Below are positions 54,411 through 64,000 of a stretch of DNA of 64,000 nucleotides, in pieces. The notes under the pieces were generated by a model that saw only the letters and a program-made list of their open reading frames with translations, did no database searches and was not told the DNA's origin. Location of the stretch: contig CM074137.1 in NCBI GenBank assembly GCA_037178625.1, positions 1,984,001 to 2,048,000 of the forward strand, given 5' to 3'. The position numbers were made by a program, and so were the translations under genes. The stretch's first letter is position 1; every line of letters starts with the position of its first letter. Source of the DNA: Skeletonema tropicum (lineage: Eukaryota; Bacillariophyta; Thalassiosirophyceae; Thalassiosirales; Thalassiosiraceae).

Positions 54411-55114
54411 TCACCAATAAACCGATTCCTCGGATCAAACACCTTCCTAAAATCTTCCGTCTGCATCACCTTTCTCAAATTATAAATACTCGCCTGTAAA
54501 TCCCGTTCCGCCAACGGTACGCTTTCACATCCTCATCGGGTGCTACCAAATTCCCATCAAAGTCGGATCGTGCCTCACTTTCAAATCCAATATCGGAGAG
54601 GGAACGACGTTCCCATGGTTCGGAATTGGAAAGGGATGTCATGGTCTCACCGTCGGCGATGATTTCACCTGACTTTGTTTTGGATTTGATTTTGGATGTA
54701 TGATCGATTGCTGTGGCGGTGAAGGATTGTTGTGCGAAGAAGGGGAGTGCTGTTGTTGCCTCTTGTTCTTCTTTGGAGGAGGACTCACTTTGTTGTTGTT
54801 GTTGCTTTTGCTCAGGTTTCCATCTTTTGTTTGGCATCTCGTAACAACTTTCGTGCCTTTCTGATTTGAGCTGCTACAGCTGGATCGTAATTTGCCAAAT
54901 CTGCATCTTCTTCGTCGTCATCGTCAAATGAGTTTTGTAACGCCGTCGTCGTCCTCACTTCATGATGATGACGTGTTCTTTGAGGCAGCACTAATGTCGA
55001 TGATGATACAGCCATATTGTTGTTGTTGTTACAGGAAGTAGTAGGAAAGGAAAAGGCTGTTGTAAGAGCGATGCAGCTACAGCATAATGCCAATAGAAAA
55101 ATTGAATGGTTCAT
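54411..55114 (-). CDS. Predicted plastid-targeted protein, unknown, frameshifted
   Basis: From the ATG at 55114 the N-terminus is a signal peptide (FLLALCCSCIALTTA) directly followed by Phe-Ser-Phe-Pro, matching the diatom bipartite plastid presequence in which cleavage precedes an aromatic residue. It continues with NNNNN and QKMET, where the frame stops near 54810. The next frame carries a Gln-rich linker, SNSEPWERRSLSDIGFESEA and VAPDED. A second shift near 54525 leads to PLAERDLQASIYNLRKVMQT, a charged segment and the stop at 54411. The well-preserved sequence in three frames suggests indels in the assembly. No family is recognised. The mature protein would be about 200 residues. Confidence 0.55.
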
Positions 55115-55759
55115 TTTGGTTGTGTTGGTCGTCGTCCTCTTATTTTGTATTGTTGACGTCGTCACCGATACCGAGGAACACGGTGACATCTTTCAGCTAT
55201 TATCGATATTATCAGAACACACGTCTTGTGTGTCCAGCCTGTAGTATCACCCGTCTATGATAGATTACGTTATTGCTAAACTTGGCAGCTGCCTACTTAA
55301 TTACAGCGTAGCGATAGCATGCAATGAATTCTTCGTCCTTCTGTTCAAGATGGCGGTGGCGGTGGATGGTGCGTGTTGGTGATTATATATATTAATAAGC
55401 GAAGGATGTTCTTTGATTTTTGGGCGCGCTTTGCCTTGGCCATTGTGACGCACGACGTTCCACTTGAAGCTTTTTGGTGGTTCTGATTGATCTCGAATCT
55501 CGATGCGTGCCATCCACGCTTCACCCATAGAGGCTCATGTCCGCTCCCAAGCAAAGCACCGTCGCCGTTCAATACTTACCAAGCTAGAGAGACCACCAAA
55601 CCAAATCATCAGTACTTAGCGACGGATGGCATCGATCTAACGTCTCTAAAGTTATTTGTTCAGTTAGTGCGTGTAGGCGGCTTCGTAATCGACCAGCAGT
55701 GTCAGCAGCATGAGCACACGACGACGTGTTGCAAATAATAGGAGATAGCATACATACAT
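55115..55759. other. Divergent intergenic region
   Basis: This lies between two genes on opposite strands; no supported gene or repeat. The short open frames here lack coding character. Confidence 0.5.
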
Positions 55760-58700
55760 ATGCCTTGGTTTTACAGAATGAATAGTTGCAGCAGCTGCAG
55801 ACGAAGCTACTGCACACGGAATAGAATATCACCGAGAACAATACATCACCGTGGTGGTGCTTGTCGACTTCAAATGACATTAATGCTCGTAGTGCTAAGT
55901 GCATATTGCATATCATCACTGACCGCCGATCGGCGGTCATCATCGTTTCTCCATCACGCAACATCATCAGCTACTACTGCCGCCTTTGTAACTAATCAAA
56001 TTGATTCTTCGATAATAAGACGACATCGTTCACAAAGCAGTTCCGTACCATCAAATGAAGTGATATATCGAACACAACTTACAGCTACTACATCACTTAC
56101 AAGGCAATCATCATCATCATCATCGCTACTATTGATGGCTAGCACAACTTCCTCATCGGCAGAAACTCAACCAAACAATAAACTACCATTGGTTTCCAAA
56201 TCAAAGATAGATTCACAGATTGAACAGCTTGAAAACAAGCAAAATCTTCAAAAGCAAAAGCGGCATCAAACGAAGAAGAAGGGTGCAGAATCCTACCTCC
56301 TCTACAACCAATAAGAACAACGATCATCCATCACCAAACAACATCGAACCAACAAACAACGATGTTCCATAGCCCAAAATAAAAAACGTCAAGTACGTTA
56401 CCTCTACACCAAGGCCAAACACCTTGAACGACGTGGTTCATGGCGTGAGGCATCCAATTTGTACGAACACATTGTTACCGAATTACAACCATGTGATGCT
56501 CATTCGTATTTGGCTTGGGGGAGATTGGAGAGTCGGAGGGAACGGGGTGTGAATAATAGGCGTGATGATGACGATGGTGGTAGTGGTGTTGGTGAAAGTG
56601 GTGGTATTGACAATGACAATGTCAATAGCAAAGATGATACAACAGCAGTACGTAATAGCAACATCAAGGCCAGCAACAGCAAGGCCAGCACCATCTTCCA
56701 ACTCGGAACACAGCATTGTCCCAACTCCACCCACCTCTACCACGGATGGGCCATACACGAACAATACACACTCCACAACACACCCAAGGCACGTTCCCTC
56801 CTCCAAACAGCCTTGGAATTAGACCCCAACAATGGCTATGTCTGTCATGCCTATGGATTATTGGAACATACCATGGGAGAAGTTTCCAAAGCCAAGGCAT
56901 TGTGGCAACAGGGGTTGGTATATCAACCTTCTGCAGCGTTGGTATGTTCCCTGGGGGAATTGTATGTAGCCTCCGGTGATTTTCATTCGGCAAGGGAGTT
57001 GTATTCGACATATTTGCACAAGTTGTCGAATGGGAGGGAACGGACGGAGGTGTATTTGGCTGCGGCATCGTTGGAAGAACGGGTGTATCAGGATGTGGAG
57101 AAGGCTTCGGAGTTGTTACGGAGGGCTTGTTCCGAGGGTGGTGGGGGTAGTGAGGATGGTGAGGGTGGAGGTGGAGGGGGAGTGATGGATGGTCGTGCCT
57201 ATGTGGCTTTGGCCAAGTTGGGTACGAGTGGAGGATTGGTGAATGATAAAGTGGTGAAGAAACGACTGAAGGAGATTTGTATGAGGCAGTCAAATTATCA
57301 CGAAAAGAATATGAAAGGAGAGAAAGCTGATACTGGTGGTGGTAGTGATGGAAAGAAAAAGAGGGCAGCAGATAAGAAGATTATATTCCCAGTAAACGAT
57401 GGACGACTCTTCAATGCATGGGCAAAGATGGAATCCAAATCGGGGAATCTATCCGAGGCACGCAAGATATTGGGACGGGGAATGGAATTATATCCCAAGG
57501 ATTACACGTTATTGCAAGCAGCGGGCAATATTGAAGAGAGGTTGGGGAATATACGATCCGCTCGTAAGTTGTATGGGGCCAGTTTGGCGATTGAACCGTC
57601 GGCACCGACACTGATTGCATATGCTTTGCTGGAATTGCGCAGTCCGATTGATACCAAGACGAAGACATCCAATGTCACCATGGTTCGGAAGCTATTCGAG
57701 GAGGCATTGCTGATTGATCCGAAGCATGGGCCTGCCTACAATGCATTTGGCAATTTAGAGAGACGACAGGGGAACCCGGCGTATGCTCGTCAAATATATG
57801 AAAATGGGATCAAAGCCAATTGTACTGATGCTCCATCCGTATATCATGGACTGGCCAAACTTCATTTATCACTTGGGGAGGTAGAAGAGGCACGAAATGT
57901 TCTTCAGCGGGGATTGGCACTATTCCCCACACGTGAAAATAACACGTTGGTACCACGAAATGAGAATGTCGCCTTCTTGGCGCACACACTTGCAATGATT
58001 GATTTGAACGTGAACAACAATGCCAAGCATGCCAAGGAGGTGCTACAGCAAGGACTTTGGCATTGTCGGAATTCTCCTCAGTTATTGCTGGGTATGGCTC
58101 TTTGCGAGTCACGCTTAGGTAACGACAATGGTGCACGAGACATGTTTGAAAAATCGTTAATGGCCGATCAGGCCCATGCGCAGGCATGGCAGGCATTTGG
58201 TGTAATGGAGATGAGGGCTGGGAACTTTCGGTCGGCAAAGTTGCTATTTGAGTGTGGATTGAAGAATTCGCCTACGCATGGAGCTTTGTGGCAGGCTTAC
58301 GGTAAGTTTGATTGAATGTTTTGATCGAAGATCAAGTGCAGTACGAAGTGACGAAGTCATTCTTTCCCCGTCTCATCGATAGATGCAGAGGACAATGAAA
58401 GGCCCTGTCCTATAAGCCAGTTGGACAACTTGGGTTGACTCTGATCGGTGCATTATGATGCTATTGTAATTGTGTTTGTGATGAATTTATGGCCATTGCT
58501 CTATCATACTTACGTCTCATTCTTCTTCACTTCCATTGCATTGCATAGGCACGCTTGAAAGTTGGAAGGGCAATGTCGAAACAGCTAGAATGTAAGTAAT
58601 GAAACCTCCAGATGCCCTTCATTTTGACTAGATAATCATGAACTTACCCTTCACTTGTCGTTACCAATACTCTACAGATTATTCGCTGCAGGTATAGAGA

Positions 58701-59466
58701 AATGTCCGCATCACGTCCCGCTCTATCAGGCATGGGCATGCCTCGAATTACAAGACGGCGATGTCATAACAGCCAAACGCCTAATTGGGGAAGCTTTGAC
58801 TAGGGACAAACGCAATGGGTCTGGGTGGCTTGTGGCAGCGCAAATTGAAGAGAAAATGGACAATCATGGATTGGTTGGGTTGATACTAAGACGAGGAATT
58901 GAATGTGCTCCTGGCGATGCAGAGCTGTACATAGCTTTGGCGAACCATGAGATAAGCCGAGGGAAGATTGATAGTGTGAGTTGGAGATGATGTGTGTCCA
59001 CTTGTTTCGTTATATTCGGTCTATTTTTTGTTTGCTCACCTTTATGTTCCGTTTGCTTTCGCTGGTCATATCTTAGGCTCGAGAGCTATTAGAAAAGGGA
59101 ATGGAAATCAATCCTTTACATGCTCCTCTGTATCACTCTCTCGCCGAGCTAGAAGCGCGAGTATTCAACATTGAAGGCCTTGCCAAGCTGAACAAACGAG
59201 CCGCTGAGATATTTCAATCTGATGCCAATGCACCACCCACAGACGAGGCAGTAAAGGCGATGAGGCGGCAGATGAAACACGGGAGGTCAACCAAGATGCC
59301 AGATGGGATTACAGCTTTAGCAGAGAAGATTGGAGTGGAGAGTGACGAGCCTACGACAATCGCCGGGGTTTCAATGGATGATGTCGATCTTGACTCGCTA
59401 GTCAACAATGTCCTGTGTGGCTTTGGAGGTGAAAGTGGGATGATGTTACAGGAAGGGCCACTGTAA
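55760..59466 (+). CDS. HAT/TPR-repeat RNA-processing protein (HCF107/Mbb1-like)
   Basis: Four exons: 55760..58301, 58549..58591 (43 nt), 58678..58975 and 59077..59466. The last three joins are in phase. The N-terminus has a hydrophobic stretch (MTLMLVVLSAYCISSL) and SSATTAAFV, consistent with plastid import. From about 56410 a chain of about fifteen HAT/TPR repeats runs to the end, each with W..ya..E...gn...AR.i(y/f).(r/k)al: for example AWGRLESRRERG, AWAKMESKSGNLSEARKILG, AFGNLERRQGNPAYARQIYE and AWACLELQDGDVITAKRL. Such repeats occur in HCF107 and Mbb1, which bind and stabilise psbH/psbB transcripts in plastids. Two frame changes are needed between 56285 and 56390, in an Asn/Pro-rich linker. 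The general family is firm; the specific target is not known. Confidence 0.82.
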
Positions 59467-59691
59467 AACGTGAAGTAGAAAATAGATTGATTGCTGCAAG
59501 TAATGCAAGTACACAGCCATCTTAATAATGTGCATGTGCGTAGCTATATGTCTTTTAGCTTGTCATCTCTATTTTACATTGCCTTCGCTTGTCTAATTCT
59601 ATCTGCTCAGCTGAGCCCACGAGAGAGGCTCTCGATGATTAAGACGTTCTTCTCCTCAGCTTTCAGACTTTTGCCCTCACGGTATCCACCA
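59467..59691. other. Convergent 3' region
   Basis: Short spacer between the ends of the HAT-repeat gene (plus) and the transporter-like gene (minus). No feature seen. Confidence 0.6.
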
Positions 59692-61861
59692 TTAGCTACC
59701 CTTCTTCATTTTTTCATACGCTTCTTCGGCCTCCGCCCTCGTGGGCACCAATGCACTCAACCTCCACGCCGCAACGAGCCACACACTTGCAGCACCGGTG
59801 GTACAATACGACAGCTCACGTAATCCAATCGTACCAAATGACGATGTCAACGCCGATAATGCCAGAGAGGCAGCCGACTTCCCAAATCGATATCCCAGCA
59901 CTCCAATGACCTCCTTACCCAAGAATCGACTCTCAAAGTCAAGGGGTACATATACCATCTCATCGAGCATCCTTCGTACTGAAAATTCCAATGTTTTCAT
60001 AACCAAGAAGGCGGATGCAATCAAATTCAAGGATGGGTCGCCATTTGTACCTCCACTCAACTTTGGAACGGATACGAAACAAGTCATTACCACCATTAAG
60101 AGTGGCATTCCTTTCCATAGCATGCTTGGCTCTGTGTATTTGGAAGTAGCCGGAAGAATACCAAATTGGAATACGCAGCTAAGTACGTTGATTGTGGCAA
60201 AGAACTGATGTGATTCCAAGCAAAAAAAAAACGAGTAGCGTTAGTTGGGATGAGTCGCATACCAGGATTAGATTGTTCGTGCGTACACGACGTGACTGTA
60301 CAAGATTCAAATGCACTTCAAACACGCAATACACAACAACAAGTCATATATACTCACATTACCCATCCAGCCTGCTCTCTCATTATCATCCGTAACAACC
60401 TCCGACACCTTCGTCACAGTCAACACATTCAACACTGTCGATAATCCCTGACAAGCCAAAATCTCGCAAAAGAGAGCCCACAATGTTGGGACTCTTGTGA
60501 ATACATCCCTCGCTTTGGTAATTAGACTGGCTTCTTCGGTTTTGGATTGAGATGATTTGTCCTTGTTGTTGCTGTTGTTGTTGTTGGAATGCTTCTTTTT
60601 GTGTTCATCTGCTGGATTGAATCCGTTCTATTTGTGTGTAGATAAATGTAGGTGTGTACCAACGATGTAGTTTGTGAGGATTGAAAGATGATGAGTACCA
60701 TAACACATTGTAAACAAACAACCGTCATCATTATCATCATCACACACAACATGATCATATCAAAGAAGACAAATTCAACTAAGTACTAACCTTCTCAGCA
60801 ATCCCATAAGCAGCCTCACCAAACACCACACTCCCACCCAACACAATCGCCGCAACAGCCAAAACACCCTGCAATCCCCAAACCGCACTCAACTTGCCCA
60901 CCCCCATCGCCGCCAAGGCACTCGTCACACTCGTCAATCCACTAATCGGTGCAAACCACGTGGAACTTTGATTCGGAGTCAATACCGAACTAATAAAGGA
61001 CCAATGTTGCGATGTGATGAGTTGGACGTAACTTTCTCGAAAGACGAATAGTAAACCGACTGTGTATCGTGTGAGTATGGAGAGGGGAGAGGATGTATCC
61101 CCCTCGTTGATGAGTGGATCTAATTTGGATAAGAGGAGACTGGATAGTCCCAAAATGGAGGCACATCCGAGAGTCGTATGTTTCAACGCCAATAATGGTC
61201 CAAGATTATGCAACAGACTTCCATAAACTAACAGTAGTAAAAAGCTCACTGGACTTATAAAGGTCATGGCGAAGGGATAGGCGGATACATTGTTGCCAAA
61301 TCCGAGACGGGAGGATGTGAAGAGTGTCATGGTGGCTGGTCGGGCGAGGGAGTAGGCGAGGTAGTGGAGGGACATGCAGATTGCCATGGAGAGGGTGGCG
61401 AGTGCTCGCGGGTTGAATTGTGAGGTGGTGGTGGAGGGTGAGGATGATCCTCCTCGAGTGATGATGGATGCTGTAATATCATCAGCATTATTTGTTACTG
61501 TTGATGTTGACGATGATGATGTGCTGCTGTCGTTTGATTGTGATGTGGCTGCTTGGACTACTACTTTTTGTGCGCCATTTGATTTGGATCTACGTGTAGC
61601 AGCTGATGAAGATGATGCTCCACCACCACGAGCGATAGCGGCAACCAATATTGCTGGACTATCATTCAAGCTAATAATATCGCCTCTTTGATCATGCTGT
61701 AATGGAAGATTCAATTGTTGTCTCCTCGATAGTCTGTGATCATGATGATGAAGTAATGATGTGTGGCTGGTGCTTCTCTTTGCCGATGCAAGATGATCGA
61801 CAGCAGCCGCCGCCACTATTATCGCGACGGCCAATGAGTAGCTTGATGATGACGCTCGCAT
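59692..61861 (-). CDS. TLC-type nucleotide transporter-like membrane protein
   Basis: Three exons, 61861..60791, 60627..60358 and 60204..59692, all in phase 0, give 617 residues. A signal-peptide-like start (SLAVAIIVAAAAVDHLASA) is followed by a Ser/Thr-rich region, then about ten hydrophobic helices. Near the C-terminus RRMLDEMVYVPLDFESRFLG followed by GKEVIGVLGYRFGKS is the pattern seen in TLC ATP/ADP translocases (YVPL...GK..IDV...R.GKS). LFTSSRLGFG...AYPFAM and LLVYGSLLHNLGPLLAL resemble other parts of that family. Exon 2 carries a Lys/Asn loop (HKKKHSNNNNSNNK) before a further helix. The introns (GTTAGT...AATAG; GTGAGT...ATCAG) are canonical. Expected place: plastid or other envelope membrane. 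The substrate is not shown by sequence. Confidence 0.72.
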
Positions 61862-62213
61862 CTTCTCTATCTTGCCAACGATTCGTCTTCTCCTATGCTT
61901 ATTATGACTGTGCCACCGCTAAACGGGCTTCGGCTCCGTTCAATGGTTGAAATGCAAAAAGTTGATGGCTTTGCTTTTTGATGTGGACGGAGAAGCGAGA
62001 AAGCCAGGATGACCCATCAACTTTTAAGATGGATGTCTTCATTGACGGTACCTTCTTTACAGTCTTCGAGAAAAGCTGCCAAATCGCCAACTCCCCTCAT
62101 TCACTTTCACATTCGCATCGATCGATCTCTGACATTGATCACCCAAAAGACAAAGATAGCATCCATCGCCAAGCAGTTCAATCAATTACTATATATATGT
62201 AAACGCATTCACC
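61862..62213. other. Divergent promoter region
   Basis: About 350 bp between two gene starts on opposite strands. No repeat or RNA gene seen; it should carry both promoters. Confidence 0.6.
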
Positions 62214-63359
62214 ATGAAGCTCAACGCAACAACACTCGCCGCCTTAATCGGCCTCTCCACAGCCGCCCCGTCCATCCGGAGCGACACTCCCCTCGGTCAA
62301 AAACTCCTTTCTTCCGCACGACGTCTCGACGGTGACGACAATCAACAAGTCGACTACAGCTGGGTAGCCAACTACTCACTCAAATTCCAAGGATGTCACA
62401 CTACACCCCAATGGAACGAAGATGCCAACGACGGCGGCGACGACGAGGGCGATATCAAACTCACCAACCTCAACCTAGTCCGCTTCCGCCTCTGCCCCAC
62501 CAACACCTGCGCCACCGATAGTGCCTACGGCTGCAAATCCGGCTATGGCGACTACATCATCTCCATGGACACTTATCTGCAATCCTATCTAGATGCAGTC
62601 CAACAAGATCAAGATTACAATTGTGAATACGCCCGTAGTAACGAATGTGGATGTTATAACAACAATGGCAATGGGGATGATAATTATGGAACGTTTGAGA
62701 AGTGTGAGTATGACTGTTTTATGAATAAGGGGATGGAGTATTGTGTGGACAATAATCCCTATGCAGAGGAGAACGGTGGACAGCAGCAGCAAGAGGTGGA
62801 CGAGGAGTGGGATTTGATGGATATGGTGACTTGTCAGCAGTTGAATGGAGAAGCGTACTATACTGGAGCGTATTGTTCGAGTGATGGAGGATCCATTCTC
62901 ATGGGGGTCTTTACAGATGATACCTGTAGCAACCTAGCCGATGTCTATGGCGGTGAAGACGTGTACACGTCCATTACTGGGAAGGAACTTCCTCATGCTC
63001 AAACGACACTGATTGGAAATGAATGCATGTCTTGTATGGAAGGAGGTGATGCCAATTACAATGATCAACAGGATGCAGATGCAGTCAAGGAGGGATGTGA
63101 GGCAATCTACCTCGAGGCAGGAAAGTGTGAACAGACTTTGAACGGTGGTGGAAGTGGCAACAACAAGGCATGTCAATTCATGGAGGGTATCAACATGGTC
63201 TACAAGGATGGTGGAATGTTCTCCAAGTCTCATTCTAGTTCGGCTGCGGGGGTGTTTATTGGGTTGTTTAGTTGTTCGTTCATTCTTCTCTCGACGTATG
63301 CGTTTTATTTGAAGAGTAAGCTTGATCGTGCCAAGGTTCAGCTTGTGGATGACATGTAG
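62214..63359 (+). CDS. Cys-rich type I membrane protein, diatom family
   Basis: 381 residues without introns. A signal peptide (TTLAALIGLSTAAPS) is followed by an ectodomain with about 20 Cys: SLKFQGCHTTPQW, LVRFRLCPTNTC, GYGDYIISMDTYLQSYLDA, CEYARSNECGCYN, ECMSCMEGG. One membrane helix near the end (AAGVFIGLFSCSFILLSTYAFY) leaves a short basic cytosolic tail. This layout (a GCH start, NLVRF.LCP, GYGDY, then Cys clusters and a C-terminal helix) is one I recognise from many stramenopile hypothetical proteins without a formal name. A cell-surface or secretory-pathway role is inferred. The frame is intact. Confidence 0.82.
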   Translation: MKLNATTLAALIGLSTAAPSIRSDTPLGQKLLSSARRLDGDDNQQVDYSWVANYSLKFQGCHTTPQWNEDANDGGDDEGDIKLTNLNLVRFRLCPTNTCATDSAYGCKSGYGDYIISMDTYLQSYLDAVQQDQDYNCEYARSNECGCYNNNGNGDDNYGTFEKCEYDCFMNKGMEYCVDNNPYAEENGGQQQQEVDEEWDLMDMVTCQQLNGEAYYTGAYCSSDGGSILMGVFTDDTCSNLADVYGGEDVYTSITGKELPHAQTTLIGNECMSCMEGGDANYNDQQDADAVKEGCEAIYLEAGKCEQTLNGGGSGNNKACQFMEGINMVYKDGGMFSKSHSSSAAGVFIGLFSCSFILLSTYAFYLKSKLDRAKVQLVDDM

Positions 63360-64000
63360 ATGGTTGTATGGTGTGTGAGAGTGAGAGGACGGAGGATGGT
63401 TGATACATATTAGTATTAGCGCGGACCTCAGAGGAGAGTCTGCAGCTGCTAGATAGATAAGAGTTTGCCAAGAGGGATTAATCGATGGCAAGTAATATAA
63501 TATATGTTGTTTAGGTTTTACTAAAGTAGTCATTCTATTCTATTGAGTTAGAGATACCTCCTCCGATATGTTGACTTGTAGTGATCGCAGCAAGTAAGAC
63601 GAATAAACACTATTATTGTACCCTTTCATTCCTCTCCAAATCATCCTCTTCCTTAATATCTCCCGTTGCAGTTGTCGTATCAAGACAATGAGTAGTGATT
63701 TGGAACGCTCTCGCCAATCCCTATCGATTGTTACTATTACCAAGGCCAAATATCGACCCTTTGTTAATCGAATCAACTAAATCGACCCCTAGAAGTCGAG
63801 CGCTGTTTTCAATGGCAGTGCTCCGCTCGTTGCGTTGCGCTCGCCTCGCTTCGTAGATAACAATGAGACGAGCATTGGAATCGTCAATTCAAGCTCTATC
63901 GAATTCGAACAGTCCAATATTCATATCAATGACAGTTGGTACGATGTAAGATCTCAAAAAGCGACCACCTTAATCAGCCTCGTCAATGATTAGTTGGCAC
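63360..64000. other. Right-hand window edge, no gene seen
   Basis: Short frames only. The last 250 bp contain gctcgttgcgttgcgctcgcctcgcttcg-type GC-rich sequence, but nothing I can name. Confidence 0.5.

Overview
The window looks like nuclear DNA of a centric diatom (Thalassiosira/Skeletonema type; the genus is an inference). The reasons are short GT-AG introns, roughly balanced base composition, plastid presequences with a signal peptide followed by an aromatic-containing cleavage motif, a MYND/RING/Sel1 protein, a cingulin-like silica-matrix protein rich in Gly, Tyr and Trp, and several Cys-rich secreted families typical of diatoms. I saw no tRNA, rRNA, CRISPR array or bacterial-type operon.
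Layout. 0.3-6.1 kb: a mobile-element locus with an OTU cysteine-protease exon spliced in frame to a transposase-like exon (minus strand), directly preceded by a ten-copy ~200-bp satellite with a 630-bp higher-order period and then a cluster of short AATAAAAGATGCTG-like motifs. 6.4-8.2 kb: a decayed MFS transporter and a perfect 42-bp inverted repeat. 8.4-12.4 kb: a two-exon DNMT3-like cytosine methyltransferase whose 5' flank is duplicated by 636 bp, with telomere-like TTAGGG at the junctions. 12.4-20 kb: repeat-rich DNA with copies of a short gene family (here the MASELI family, from its first residues), a foldback element and a MULE transposase fragment. 20.9-24.8 kb: a kinesin-14 with ankyrin repeats. 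25-31.3 kb: a tetraspan protein, a pair of related membrane-protein genes and the cingulin-like gene. 33.5-41 kb: a frameshifted metallophosphoesterase and a second cluster of the 12-16 kb repeats in the opposite orientation. 41.2-48.6 kb: an acyl-CoA-binding membrane protein, a large secreted protein with eleven copies of a six-cysteine domain, and a 3'-5' exonuclease. 48.8-52.2 kb: TA-flanked MITEs around a MYND/RING/Sel1 gene. 54.4-63.4 kb: a gene-dense stretch with a plastid-targeted protein, an HCF107/Mbb1-like HAT-repeat protein, a TLC-type nucleotide-transporter-like protein and a Cys-rich type I membrane protein.
Two themes recur. The first is likely cell-wall biology, in the cingulin-like gene and the six-cysteine-repeat gene, which share W(K/H)GD-type motifs. 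The second is genome turnover, seen in satellite, MITEs, segmental duplications, a chimeric gene and promoter duplication. At least twenty single-base frameshifts interrupt otherwise well-preserved genes, while other long genes are intact. Some of these are probably assembly indels and others true decay, and the sequence alone does not separate the two.
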